A stretch of DNA of 64,000 nt from Coptis chinensis (GCA_015680905.1 CM027381.1:13865501-13929500), one strand, 5' to 3'. Shown: positions 38,453-51,860, counted from the stretch's first letter. Numbers and translations: made by a program. Notes: generated by a model from the sequence alone, not told the origin.

Positions 38453-40241
38453 TGTCCTCAAGCAAAGAAGAGACACTAAAATAGATAAGTGGCCAAAAAT
38501 GTGTAGTCCTAAACTAATTCTCGCTTTCAGAGAGCGCGATTGCATTGACCATATGCAACAAGGCCTTAAACCACTAGGAATTCCCTAGTGGACGAAGTTA
38601 TAGCCTCGTGAGAGTTTTCCAAAAAGATACTCACAAACTTTATTTATACTACAACGACTCAAAGGATGTAAAACTTGTCTCCTAAATTAATCTCGGATAT
38701 CCATACATCTCCTTAGCAGGGAACGAGGATTTATTTCTTTGAAACTCAAGTTAATATGTATTCAATAATTAAAACATCTACATATGATTATTCATGCAAA
38801 GAACTTTTCATTGAAATATACTAGCAGGGTTGTTTCTCGATCCTTGGAGAGCATACCTAAATGGGTTCTCACAGTATGTGTCGAAACACATATTCACTCA
38901 AAAATTTTCCCACTCAGGTTTTGTTAACTCCATTAGGTGCAGTGGGCACACGTTTCCTTACATCTCAATGACAAAGTGAGGAGCCGATGTCGATCAATCA
39001 CGCCTACTACTTATTATCACACCACCCTACTCCTAATTGAGCTAGAGGTCTTTATTAGGTATCAGGGGCTTAGGTGATAGTGTACAAGAAAATGGAAATG
39101 GATAATCAAAATTTACGAGTATGAGAGAATAGGGTCTTCATATATTTATACTAGAGAAATCCTTTTTCCTTTCCTTCTTCTAACCGAAGTTTTTCCAACC
39201 TTGTTCTTAAGCCTCCGGATACTAAGGATTTTTTTTTTTTTTTTTTTTGTTTTTTTTTTTTGTTTTTTTTTTTTTTGTTTGTTTGTTTTTTTTTTATATG
39301 GCTTAAGAACATGATTCTATTTTCCTTTTCCTCAAGCAAGTAATTGACTTATATTTGGGACAAGTCTTTCTCTTTATTCTTTCCACATTTCATCCTATTT
39401 CATACTCATCACTTAGGTAGGTTCTTTTATTTGGTTTAATAGATGGGTAAGGAATTTTTGTGGTGAAAGTGAAAGGTTTGATGAAAGGTTCAAAGGAGTG
39501 ACTAGCGGTAATATTTGTAAATGTAAGAATTTTAGCTATGTCGATCCAAAGAAGGCCTAAATTCTCGCCTAGGGTTCTCGGTGGTGATCAAGTAAGTAGA
39601 TGCATAATTTCCTCTAATCGAAAAACTACCCTCCGTGTCATCACACACAAATCACTCATATCAAGGCTTTTGGTTAGATTCTCACAGATTTTATAGTTTA
39701 AGTAACTAACCGTTGGTTCCGTAAACTTACCGCTATGTACAATCAATGATACTCAAGATACATGAATATTCATGAAAAGATGTATAAACTATTGCATACG
39801 ATTATCTAAAGTTTCTTAAAACAAATCCTAATTCGATACTAATGTGAGATTTCTAGACAATTTTCATCATTGAAAAGGAAACAAGACTTTGTCACTAAGT
39901 ACAATTATTAATATGAAAATAAAACTATATATAGGCTACAAGATGCCTAATTTTTGCTATAGGTTTAAAGCACCCCCAAACGTAATGATGCTTAGTCCTC
40001 GAAGGATCAATAATTAAAGAGAGAAAGTACCGAGAACCGCGGAGCAAAATTAGGGCTAGATTGCCGAACAGAGGTTGGAGATCATAATATATTATTCAAA
40101 AGAACAAGAAAATGTTCAATAGCACACTAAACATAGCACACGATATAATAAACCACAAATGATAAAGATACTAAACATGAAAAACAATAGCACACCAAAC
40201 AAAAGGTTTAGCTAGATATATGTACAATGGCAAACTCAAGT
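38453..40241 (-). other. Athila B 3' untranslated region
   Basis: Counterpart of 20967-22710 in element A. No ORF can be supported. It includes a T-rich run at 39229-39295. Confidence 0.7.
39229..39295. repeat. long T-rich run in Athila B
   Basis: T tracts broken by single G's; homologous to the shorter run at 21731-21774 in element A. Confidence 0.85.
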
Positions 40242-41238
40242 TTACCATCCAAATAGATCGGAAGGTCTCAAGGCCCTCTTTAAGGAAATGCATTTCCTTA
40301 GCATCACGCCAATAGATAATAGTCCCGCCAAATTTCTGCCCATTCTTTGTCTCCGATTCCCCTCAAATTGGTCTTCATCTTTTCGTCCTTTGGGTAACAT
40401 CGAACATGCCTCGTATCGAAATGACGCTTCCATTGACAAAACCTTAATGAGCTTAATGATTCTGTTTGTCGGGCACATGGAATCCACCTTGACCCAACCA
40501 TGAAAAGTAGCCGCAAACCGCGGGAAATGTGTCTTCATGATTCGCAAGCGGTGACCGGTAAAAGTATATACTTATCCCGAAAAGTGCGAGCTCGCTTTCA
40601 GCCGAGACAACACAACCTAAAATGTTAAATAAAGCATGACCCTCGAAGTTAGTGCAATCAATACGACGCAAGCGTTCTCATTGGCGAGAGAAAATGCCAA
40701 TCTCCCATAATGTTCGGAGTACAAATAACATTGCAGTCCCCATGTTCATGGTCATGCTTGCTAATGGAATGGTGATGTTGCGCCATGGTACATGGCCATC
40801 TCCTTCTCGCTTTGATCTCAAGACCATCACCATAAGAGTCGCCAAAATGCTTGCCACTAAAAAGAATGGTAAGAATTATGATAGATGTAATGCCAAGATG
40901 CAAAGAGGTTCGTGATATGGAAGGTCCAAAGTTAGAGCAAGTTGTTGTTCGTAAAAGATATGAGGTGTGTCACCAACTCGGATTGTGAATCCGTCTAAGT
41001 AGAAACCATGCGCATGGTTGAATCGCTGTGTCATCCATATTAGCATAAAAGTATGCAGCCAAACTTGGAGAATAAGTTTGGTCGTTGAAGAATTAGGGAA
41101 GACCACCCAATGTTTGTGATGTAATCATGGAAGAGATGGCCATAGGCATTGAATCCATCATAGATTGAAAGGATTGCTTAGAATTAGTTTGGGAGGTACC
41201 ATGGATGATGAAGATGCAATGTTTGATGAAGATGCCAT
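40242..41238 (-). pseudogene. Athila B ORF4, uncharacterised
   Basis: Equivalent of 22711-23723 in element A: ATG at 41238 in the same CCACCATGG context, and the same C-terminal block ending FGW where A ends AGW. It is broken by several small indels, including within the FYANM and DGLEIK regions. About 330 codons if intact. The function is unknown; the same family argument as for copy A applies. Confidence 0.6.
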
Positions 41239-41470
41239 GGTGGATGAAGTAAAGAAACGGGTAACGATATCGGATGAATGAAAAAATGAGTATGTAAGAA
41301 AATAGACCCTCCCCAGAAGCACATGTTAAAATTATATTAGTCACAACGGAAATGATGACAATCCTACTAAGCATTTCATACAAAATAAAACAAAAAGATA
41401 AGATAAAATACATAGTATGACGGAAAAACGTAATAACATATATGATTATATACTTATTGACTTAGTAATA

Positions 41471-42546
41471 TCATGGATTCTCGATATTGATCTAGGAGAT
41501 GCATATTTTGCACCGCATCGCTTAGGTCATCTATTTGTTGGCCGAAATGCATCCGAATGTCCCTCTTGCGGCGCAGAGAGTACGCTTTGATTTTCCATTA
41601 GAGAGCATGATTTTGCAAGAATTGAGAATGATTTTCCAAGATCTCTTCCCTCGCTCAACATCATGCGTTGCTTGACGATCTTGGAAATCCCGAAGAGTTG
41701 TGATGATGATATTCTCGACGAGCGCAGTAGTTCCCTCAAACCCCGATGAAGAAGTTTAATGCCTTCCATGGGATTAATAATATTCAAAGATGGCATTTTC
41801 ATCAAATAAATTGTCAATTTGAGCTTGAGGTGTTCTCGCTTCATCTATCGTGAGTATCGGGGGTCCAAAACCAACGGAGTAATCTGTTTGAAGTACCTTT
41901 ATATATGCTCTTTGAAGGGGTCTCTCGAGATATTATTGATAACCCCAACGATCATAATCTGCGAACCAAAGTGGGTAGAACTGGCGACCTTCTTGTTTTC
42001 TTGGTGATTACGCCCGCAGGTGTTGATCGACAAAAAATCATCTCTTTGAGTTTGCAAAATCCAAAGTAGGTGAAGTTGAGGCTTTGTGACTTCAGTTTGG
42101 TGTGATGTACCTACCACATTATGTCCCAACCAGTGGAGCACAACACGCTGATTCGCGCTTCAAAGAGCGCTTGAAGAACCATGTGATGTGTATGTTCGAC
42201 GCCGCCATGAGATATATGTAGCTCGCAAAAAAAGTTTTTTATGAATCGAATGATGACTCTTGAACAAGGGGACTCCTCGGGTTTTATTGGGATTTGAAGT
42301 ATGTCTGAGATCATTTCCTTATTCAATTCCAATCGTTGTCCATAGGCATTGAAGTAGAATTTTCCATCTTCATAACCGCTAAATTGGTAGAACATCAAAA
42401 CCAATTCTCGAATAACTAGTCACTGAATGATATAGAAGAGAGCGCCCATCCTCGACGATGATTTCAGTGTCAAAATAAGGAGAAAACCGCCTTTTTCGAA
42501 AGTTTTAGGTAGTCTTTCTCTGCCGTTTTTTTCTTGGTTGAGCCAT
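41471..42546 (-). pseudogene. Athila B ORF3, post-integrase ORF (env position)
   Basis: Equivalent of 23954-25029 in element A, with the same start (MAQ...) at 42546 and end at 41471. The core FYQFSGYEDGKFYFNAYGQ and LELNKEMISDILQIP is better preserved than in A, and an open stretch of 97 codons (42111-42404) spans it. Frameshifts lie on both sides. Retention of both post-integrase ORFs in two independent insertions indicates that they belonged to the parental element. Confidence 0.66.
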
Positions 42547-42965
42547 TGTTGAGGGAAGGATAGTGAAAATTGTATGAATAAGAATGGCTTAAAAAGAAGA
42601 GATTTATAGGCAATCTATGAGGCTATACCAACTGAGTCCAAGTGTATTTAATGACCCATGTGATTATGAACAAAATCATAGGGGATCCACAAGAAGTCTT
42701 TGTCATGTCGATATCCAAATACAATTAATGAGATGGTTTAATGTTTAGAAAATACGGAGGAAAGTTTCACAGGGTAGTTAGACTTACACGTAATTTCAAA
42801 TGATGATCATAACTCAAGAATAGAATATGGATAGAATAATCGAAATGCATGTGTGACAAGTGTTATGTGTACCTTGTAGCATGCTCGATTTTTTCTCAAC
42901 ACTATGTGTATCCATTAATTATTTCGTGAGTTCGATGGCCTTTCTTTGTTATGGTTTGTTTATTT

Positions 42966-43014
42966 ATTTCCTTATTATTATTATTTTATTTATTTTTTTT
43001 TTTTTTTTTTTTTT

Positions 43015-43092
<78 letters not shown>

Positions 43093-43095
43093 TTA
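42966..43095. repeat. poly(T) and (TA)n tract in Athila B
   Basis: About 80 bases of nearly pure T followed by about 19 TA units. ORFs read through it are low-complexity artefacts. Confidence 0.95.
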
Positions 43096-43525
43096 TTAGA
43101 GAGAAAAGACAACTAATATACACAACTAATTAATAATGAACTTCTCCATTTAATACGAACCCTGCATAAATGTGTGAGAATTATTTAACACACCATACTA
43201 ATATACAAAATGAAAAAAACAAAAAAAGGAGGGTTACATACATAGATCTAGATGTTCGATCAAGTTATGCATGAGTGACAAGAGAATAATGATAAACACC
43301 GCTATCACGATTAATGTGATAGCCCATTCGCGTTGCTCCTTTTCCCATCGCTTCTAGTTTATTCATTATTGTCAAGAAATTGAAAATTTGTGAAGAAGAA
43401 GTTGTGAAGATTGAGAGAAGGGAATGAGTGAAAGAGGAAAGGAGAGTTGTATTTATAACTTGGTTTCAAATCGTTGGGCATGTGACCGCTTTGGATCATC
43501 CATTGGGTTCGACCGTTGGGCTTTG

Positions 43526-44994
43526 AGAGTAGGCCCAATGAATCAAGGAGCAAACTCATATTTTTGAAAGTACTATATTCGCATAACATAAATAATTTCT
43601 CATTTAAACCGTCCCGAGATACAAAATTATGAGAAATCAACCGATATATAATAATTTAGCACTAAAAATAAAATGCAATGCATTAGGGAAATAAATGACA
43701 TAGTCATTTTAAACCAAAGAAAATAAACATCTATCGAATCCTCCGGTTAGCGTAAGATGAACCCGGTTTCTACGCCTTCGCCACGAATTTAACTTCAGCC
43801 GAAATTGATCAAGGTGAATGTGGCCTATAGATCAGAAAGTAACCGATCTTGAATTGCCGCCGATTAGCCATCATCATTCTCTGAATTGGCCTTGGCGATT
43901 TCTCATTTCTTGCCGGAATTCATTCGAAGTAATCATCTCTTCCCCGGCGAAGAAACATCCTCACGCGATACTAGAATTCATGTTCCTCAAGGCATCCATA
44001 GGAGTATTGATTCGGGCGATGGTATCTTCATTAAAAACAACCGTGGTGAAGGCGAGGAGGAGGTACGCTATCATGCTCAATGTCATCTCTAGCTACCGGG
44101 TCCCAATGGTCTAAAACACAAGTCTCAAAAATTCCAAAATTCTCGAAAGACCTTGTTTCAATGAAAGGAGTAGCGATCGAACCCTAAGTTAAGCATAAGC
44201 CGAAAGTAACAAGTACAGCAAGAGGAGCTCGACCTATTTGACGACGCGTCGTAAGAATATGGCCCGTGAAGTGGACCATACAGAAAGTGTGCTTCCTCTC
44301 CCCGTAGGATCCACAGCAGGTGCAAGAAAGTCTTGTTCACGCCGACGCCTTTGAAGTTCCAATGACGCCAGGCGCCAACCATCGAAAGTGACGGCTAATT
44401 GGTTACGCCCGAGCGAATGCCGGTACACGCAGCTTCGAGCCAGTGTTGTACTCCCCTCGAAAGCGTGTCAAACATCAAATCCCTCGTGGTCGGATACTCG
44501 ACAATAACAGGGTCGGGCTATCGAGTTAATCGAATCGCGTATTCAAATCAACTCCAGCCAAGTGAGTTCACGCTCCATCCCATCCGCCGTAATCCAAAAT
44601 TCGCCACCCCGAAACCTCCATTATTATAAAATTTCAACACCAATTCTTCGAATATTGAGCTGGATTCGATGCAATAGATATTCCCACTCTCTACTTTCAA
44701 TTTCCTCATCAAAAATGGGTGAAACATCCCTAATTATAGAGATTTGTGAAATTTCTCTCGACCGTAATTCGCCTTCGTATGCCATAGCGCATAATTTAAA
44801 TTTTGATGGTGCAAATAGCAAGAGGAGGTGGAGGAGGTGGTGCCGGAGGAAGGGGGTTGAGGTTGGTGGAGTTTGTTCGCGCGGCGCTGGCCTCAATTCA
44901 TCACGGTATGCCGCTGAGTGGATGGTGAGGGGACCAAGATCCGCTTTTTGTGGAAGAAGAAGTGAGGGGGGGTGGACGCGGGTGCCCCCGCCGC
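43526..44994. mobile_element. 1.47-kb insert private to Athila B
   Basis: Element A runs directly from TTGGGCTTTG into TACCCGG at about 25,890, whereas element B has 1,469 extra bases between two copies of TGGGCTTTG (43517-43525 and 44995-45003). A 9-bp direct repeat is the footprint of an insertion. The insert has no terminal inverted repeats or TG...CA ends that I can see. It is CG-richer than its surroundings, and its longest ORF (44624-45091, minus, 155 codons) runs past its right edge. The class is unknown: Mutator-like with lost ends, a LINE piece or a captured fragment are all possible. Confidence 0.6.
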
Positions 44995-45203
44995 TGGGCT
45001 TTGTACCCGATCTTGGTTTTTGGGTCGGGTCAAAATTTTGGCCCAAGTACAAATGAATTACAGAAATTCCTCTTATGTCCCGAAAGTTCAAATTTCAAAC
45101 GTGGAAATTCGATTCGCTTCAACTCGAATTTAACGGATGAGATATCGAAACGATCAAGATTTAAAAATGCCATCCACTAGAATATGAAAAATCACATTCA
45201 AAC

Positions 45204-45210
<7 letters not shown>

Positions 45211-45243
<33 letters not shown>
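45211..45243. repeat. poly(T) run in Athila B
   Basis: 33 T's; element A has a short interrupted T run at the homologous place (26108-26134). Confidence 0.9.
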
Positions 45244-45246
<3 letters not shown>

Positions 45247-45663
45247 CTTTGGTTTTATTTATTTATCCTTTATATACAAATGTACAAGTCGAGAAGAACG
45301 GTCAACAACACCGAAAATCCAAATAAAACAACACATCACAAACAAATTTTAACTCAGTAACTTTCATGTCGGCTCGGTGAACCCAATCCAGCCGATCGGC
45401 TTTATCCTTTATGTTTTGGGGCCTAGGGTTTAGGATCGTACCATCCTTGACCAATGCAAATGGTCTAATAATAATATTACCCTTAGTACATATGGTATAG
45501 CCTCAAACCGCCTAAAACAAATATACATAGAAAACTGAACGGGGTTGGCCTGGGGAATCCATTGCCCGCATTTAACTATGAAAATGTCCGATGGTGCATA
45601 TCACGATTCTCTTTGGGCACCATGCCGGGTGCTAATAAAACAAAACGTGTATATATACATGTT

Positions 45664-45795
45664 GAGTCTTTTTAACGCCGATCCTCAAGACGAATGTGAG
45701 TCTTTTAACGCCGATCCTCAAGACGAATGAGTCTTTTAACGCCGATCCTCAAGACGAAATGTGAGTCTTTTAACGCCGATCCTCAAGACTAATCC
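45664..45795. repeat. tandem array in Athila B (4 units)
   Basis: Units of GAGTCTTTTAACGCCGATCC plus TCAAGACGAATGT start at 45664, 45698, 45729 and 45763; homologous to 26561-26726. Confidence 0.92.
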
Positions 45796-46274
45796 CAACC
45801 CGTGGGAGCAACGGACGACGAAGTTTATCCCGCTGAGCTGGTGTCGATAAATAATATACCTTATACCGCTCATCTCGATAAAAGATCAAGACCGACAGAA
45901 AGGAGTTTGATAGCCATACACCACCCCATCCTTTTCGCCGCCGCTTTGCAAAAGTACTACCACCATTACCAATTCGAGATGGGTGAGATTTGGACCAAAT
46001 GATGAGTTGGAGTTCGCGAGGAAGAGAATAGAAAAGGGAGGAGAAAGAAGGAGTTGAAATTTTTGGTACCCATTGTTTTCCCGAGGCACGCTTTGCTCGA
46101 TTATCGTAAGACATTTATACTCGGCTTCAAAGTAGAGTTTTCGCGGACTAAGGTTCCGCTTTGCAACCACACACTCTAGGGAATTTTAGAAAAGAAAATA
46201 GAAGAGGGCCCGGCTACCTAATGGCATACTTTTCCCCGCTTAAATACATGGAAAGAAGTACACCAAATAATCTA

Positions 46275-49200
46275 TTAGTCCGTGGTAGACGGATCATTGA
46301 GAAGAGTCTCTTCGACATCCGGAGAGCGCAACTCATGATAATGTTTAAGGCTACCGCCATTTACTTGGAATTCGCTACCATCATTTTCGCTTTTCACGAG
46401 ATAGCCCCATAAGGGGTGACAGCAGAGACAAAGGAAAGGACCGCACCATCGAAGTTTTAATTTTCCCCGAAAAATGTGTAATCTTGAGTTGTACATCAAA
46501 ACTTTTTGACCGACTTTGAACTCTTTTCGCAATATGTGCTTGTCATGCACTCTTTTCATGTTGGCTTTATAGGATTTCGGTGAGATCATAGGCATCAATC
46601 TCAATTTCCTCAAGCTCATTTAACTGCAATTTTCTTTTTTCACCGCCATGTTAGTGTTATAATTGGTGGCTTTTGATGGCCCATAGAGCACGGTGCTCAA
46701 GTTCAACCGCAGATGACAAGGTTTTCCAAAACAAGGCGATACGGAGACATCCCTATAGGTGTCTTAAAAGTCGCTATGTATGCCCACAAGGCATCGATAA
46801 TCGTAGAGACCAGTCTTTTTTCTAGATGGATTGACAGCTTTTTCCAAAATGGATTTTATTTCTCGATTAGAGACTTCTACTTGACCAATCGGGTTTGAGG
46901 ATGATACGGAGTTGCCACTTTGTGCGTGACTCCATATTTCTTTACTAATGATTCAAAAATTTTATTGCAAAATGTTTTCCCCGTCACTAATTATAGCTTT
47001 TGGAACACCAAATCGAGAAAAATATTTTCTTTTACAAACAAAACGACCGCTTTATGATCGTTAGCACGACATGCCAATGCCTCAATCCATTTTGACACAT
47101 AGTCAACTGCTACAAGTATGTATAGGAAGCCATGAGAATTTGGAAATGGACCCCATGAAGTCGATGCCCCATACATCAAAGATTTCCACAATTAGAATGG
47201 GATTTAAGGGCATCATATTACGCCGAGTAATGCGACCTAACCACCGGGCAAATGATTGCATGCTTTGCAATGCTCATGTGCATCTCTAAACAGTGTTGGC
47301 CAATAAAACCACATTGTAGAACCTTTGGCCGCAGTTTTCTTACCACTAAAATGACCACCACAAGATTGTTCATGGCGTAAGGATAACACATCGCTGTGTT
47401 CCCAAATACCGGAATGCAACGGCGGATTAGTTGGTCCGAACAATACTTGAAGAGGTAGGGATCATCCCGTAAATAGAATTTCACAAAGGATAAAAACTTT
47501 TTCCGGTCATTACGAGACCAAGATAAAGGAACTTCCTCGGTAACTAAGTAATTTACTATGTCGTGTCACGCACATCAAGGGGACGAAAAAATAGAGTACA
47601 AGTGTTCATCCGAAAGGAATCACGATAGGTTCAAGATCGCGATCAACATCACCGACAAGTCTTGATAAATGGTCCGCAACCACATTTTCGCTACCTTTTT
47701 ATCTCTAATTTCGAGAGTAAACTCTTGCAAAAGGAGAATCCATCGAATCAACCTTTGTTTTGCATCTTTTTTCGCTAATAGATAACGGCGCCGCATGGTC
47801 AGCAGTAGATAATAGTTGGAGAACCCACTAGGTAAGGATCGAAACTTATCTAACGATATACAACGGCGGCGAAACTCTTTCTCGGTGGTATATAGTTACG
47901 CTGAGCTTCATTAAGGGTTTTACTCGCATAGTAAATGACAACCGGCTTATCTTCTCGGCATTGCCCTAGTATGTAGCTCCAATAGCATAGTCGCCGCCAC
48001 ACATTAATTCAAAAGGTTTAGACCAATCAGTGGGTTGAATTATGGGAGCGTAGTTAAAGCGTTTTAATACCTCAAAGGCTTGTTTGCAACCAAACTGAAA
48101 TCAAAAGCGGCATCTTTAAGCAGAGATTGGTTAAAGGTCTAGCAACCTTTGAGAAATCTTGAATAAATCTCCTATAGAAAACCTCGTGTCCTAAGAATGC
48201 TAATGTCTCGAACTGTTTTGGTATAGGAAGTGAAGCAATTTTTTCTATCTTAGCTTTGTCGACTTCGATTCCGGCCCTTTGAAACGATATGTCCTAAAAC
48301 TATTCCTTTAGTAACCATGAAATGACATTTTTCCCAATTAAGAACAAGGTTTTTCTCTTCACAACGTAAAGACCTTTTCAAGATTTGATAGACAGCTATC
48401 GAAAAGAATCTCCATAAATTGAGAAGTCGCCCATGAATACTTCCATAAACCGCTCAACCATATCACTGAAAAATATGAAGCATGCAAATATTGAAAGTAC
48501 TAGGTGCATTGCAAAGGCCAAAAGGCATTCGCCTATATGCAAATGTACCAAATGGACAGTGAACGTTGTCTTTTCTTGATCGCCAGGGTCTATGACTATC
48601 CGAAAATAACCGAATAACCATCAAGAAAGCAAATAATAGGCATGACCGCTAAACGCTCGAAAGCATCCGATCGATGAATGGAAGTGGAAAGTGATCTTTA
48701 CGAGTGACGGCATTAAGTTTGCAATAGTCAATGCATATTCGCCATTTTATCGATACGAAATGAAATGCATTCATCTTTATCATTTCGCATAACCGTAATG
48801 CCGATTTCTTTGAACTACGGTACAGACTCACCCAAACACTATCGAGATAGTGTAAATAATACCCGCATCTAGTAATTTTAACACCTCCTCTCTCGACCAC
48901 ATCTTTCATGGTAGGTTTAGCGACGCCGTGGTTCACGCTGACGCCTTTGCATTTTCTTCCGTGTATGCGATGGGTGCACACATTAGGTTCAATGCCTTTA
49001 ATGTCATCTAGGGACCATCCAATAGCAGAACGATGTTGTTGAAGGACATTAATTAAACGAGCTTCCTGATCGTCAGTTAATTGTGAAGAAATAATAACTG
49101 GGTGACGACCATCAACATCAAGCTGTACGTATTTTAATTCCGAAGGAAGTGGTTTTAATTTAGGGGTGGGCGGAGTGGGTATTAAAGATTCTTGAGGAAG

Positions 49201-50414
49201 GTCATCATCCATGTAGTAAACAGATTGATGATCATCCAAGTTACTTGACATCACTGTTGTAGGGTCAAATAATGGTACTGACTCTAATAACTCATTTACT
49301 TCTTGTGTATAATCATCGCCCTCAACTCAGAGTCGCTAAAGGAAAGAAATTGGTACACTTCATCTTCAGGAAAAGAGTTTGTAAAATACTCTTGGAATGT
49401 CGTCAACCCCCGCTGACCTCACCATCAATGTCGCTCGAAGTTGTTTCATCAACTTGAACACATTCACCTCGACCGAAAGATTTCCGGGACATGGTCATGG
49501 AACCATCTCGACAGCTTAATAAGAGCATTAGCAAAGTGGCGAGGAACGGACGTCCTAAGATGATTGGAATGGAATCACATGCAACTTCAGATCCAAAATA
49601 ACAAAGTCTACAGGATAGAAGAAATCTTGGACTTTTACAAGGACGCTTTCCACAATTCCTTTTGATACTTTATGGAACGATCCGCTAATTGTAGAGTCAT
49701 GGTGGTAGGTTTAAGTTCATGAAGACCTAGTTGTTTAAATAAATAATATGGAAGTAAGTTCACACTAGCTCCTAGGTCTAGTAGAAAGCAAGAGTCGGTA
49801 TTTGTCACCTAAGGTGCATGGAACCGCTGGTCTACCAGGGTCCTTGTATTTTACTATACCATTGTGGTTCGGGTGATGGAGGGAAACCGTCAGCTGAGGA
49901 ACGCTTTGTCGAGGAACATTAGTTCTCCTTTTTGTGGTGCACATATCTTTCGAAATTTTGCATGTTTTGGTAATAATTTTAAGGCATCGAAAAAGGTAAG
50001 TTTATTGTTAAATTTTGAAAAGTCTCTCGAATTTCAAAGAAAATTGTCATCGGGTTTATTCTTTGCTAAAGCGTCTTGAAACGGTGCCTTTAGGGCTGAA
50101 TTTGGCAAAAGGGTCTACTTGCTTGTTTCCTACATTCGAGGTGTTGACTCTGTTGAATCGGGGAATCTTCCGTAGGTTCATTCTTAGAAATAGATTCCTT
50201 GAACCCTCCCCGCTCTTTTTTGGTTGATCATCCGCATACGATCCGATTGTCGACATGCTTTTCCAGATCGTAGAGTCGTGATTGCATGGACCTCACCTTG
50301 GGTGGGGTGCTTTGTACCAGGGGCATTGGTCGGTTCAAAGGTCGTGTTTGCCGGTTTAGGGTTTGAACCGCCAGTGCAGGAAACACGCCTTTCTCGACTC
50401 TTTTTCTTGCCCAA
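46275..50414 (-). pseudogene. Athila B pol: protease, RT, RNase H, integrase (broken)
   Basis: Same order as element A. Protease LLDLGASVNLLPY lies at about 49,780. The RT N-terminal part is in a 201-codon open stretch (48649-49254) with VIISSQLTDDQEARLINVLQ, AIGWSLDDIKGIEPNVCTHR and WRICIDYCKLNAVTRKDHFP. The active-site motif at about 48,426-48,434 again reads FMGDFS. RNase H lies around 47,640-47,930. The integrase first Asp ([13 protein letters not shown] region) is at about 47,160, the catalytic Glu region [14 protein letters not shown] at about 46,850, and the C-terminal GPF region within 46275-46619. Many small frameshifts remain. Confidence 0.9.
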
Positions 50415-51860
50415 TTGCTGAAGTGATTGTTGGATAGACGCTTAAAATTTGAGACCGCTGGTTCATGTAAGCCAGAAAGTCTCATTTGTCCTATCCGTAA
50501 TGGTTGGCGCAGTTGTGCAACAGTAGTAGTTCTCGATTATTGCTTAGAAGTTGTTGATTATAGTTGGGATTTGGATTAGCCGAACAAGGTTGCGGTTGGT
50601 CTGATAATTAGAATTATTTTGAAATTGACCTTGTTGGTATTGTTGATTATTTCCTTGGCGGTATGGAATAAAATTATTGGTAGGTCGAATCGTGTTGATT
50701 AGCGAAACCGTGAGGAGACCCCATTTGTTGGTTATTTTGACGCCGCTTAAATTCGATGTTGTCTCCACGGTGCATTAGAATGTTGAATGCACATGCCTCC
50801 TCCGCTTGTTGAGTAGGGGAAGCATATAACAAGGGACAATATGCATTAGGATGATCGGGACTAAGACAAAGGACACAAGGAGCGGTGTCAACGCTCATGA
50901 CCGGTTTTGGTAGTTGATCGCTTACTTGAACCGCAAGGGCATCTACTTTTTAGTTAGGGATTCTATCAAATTTTTTATTTCGATCGGGTTTTACCTCAAA
51001 AATAGATGTGGCTTTTGTAACAAATCCTTTGATGATCTAGACGACTCGTGTTACCCCCCTGTGTACCTTTTTCGCTTTGTTTTTCAAGAAAAGTATAAGC
51101 TTCGGTAGCTCCTTTGTCCATGAAGCAACCTCCGCTCATTATATCAAGAGTTTCTTTTGATGATCGCATCGAGACCATTAAAGAATGAACGAACAACAAG
51201 GACAAACTTTTTCTAGTTGGTGGTGAGGATATTCTAAATCGTAAGATCAAAAAACGACTCCATGCTTCAGTAAAGGATTCATGAGGATTTTGACGAAAAG
51301 AATTGAATTTTCTCAAGCATTTCATTGTTTTTTCTTCGAGTGTAAAATTGAAGCATAAAAGCTTGAACTAGTTTATTCCATGTGTCTATGGATTGTGATT
51401 GTTGTCCTGCTAGCCAGATTGACGCTTTTTCCGCTAAAGTGAATGGAAACAATTGAAGCAAGAGTTGTTCCTTAGAGACTGCTGGATGATGAAATGTTGT
51501 TGCCACTTGTTGAAGCCTACGAAGATGATTGTACGGTTTTTCGTGCTCCAAACCATGATATATTGGTAACAAACTGAAGATGTTTGGTGGGATACGAAAA
51601 TCACCGACAATGTCCTCAAGTTTGATGCAGGAAGAAGGTCCTTCCCCAGAATGCAAAGATAGAAGTCCGAGAGGGGCTTCTCTCATTGGTGGAGGATCGC
51701 CGGCCATAATGACGTAAGTTGATGGCGAATGAAGGATTGTGATGAAGGTAATTAGCGTAGAAGAACAATTTTATGTGAGAACTTACGCAATTGCTTATCG
51801 TATTTTTTTTCGACGATAGGTTTGTTCAATTTCTTTAGTGGAACCGCACCTTAATCTCAT
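50390..51860 (-). pseudogene. Athila B gag (broken)
   Basis: It starts at MRLRCGSTKEIEQ (51860), with a second in-frame Met reading MAGDPP. The capsid-like core LFPFTLAEKASIWLAGQQSQ, IDTWNKLVQAFMLQFY and FTEAWSRF is recognisable. Near 50,870 it keeps a full zinc knuckle CVLCLSPDHPNAYC (CX2CX4HX4C), which element A has lost. The Asn/Gln-rich tail follows. Frameshifts lie near 51,280 and 51,000. Confidence 0.88.

Noticed and set aside
42860..43133. ORFs of 60-79 codons rich in Phe/Tyr/Ile
   Set aside because: They are translations of poly(T) and (TA)n tracts, with no real coding signal.
44562..45056. 164- and 155-codon ORFs on both strands in the B-specific insert
   Set aside because: They overlap on opposite strands, cross the insert boundary, and neither resembles a known protein, so I annotate only the insert.
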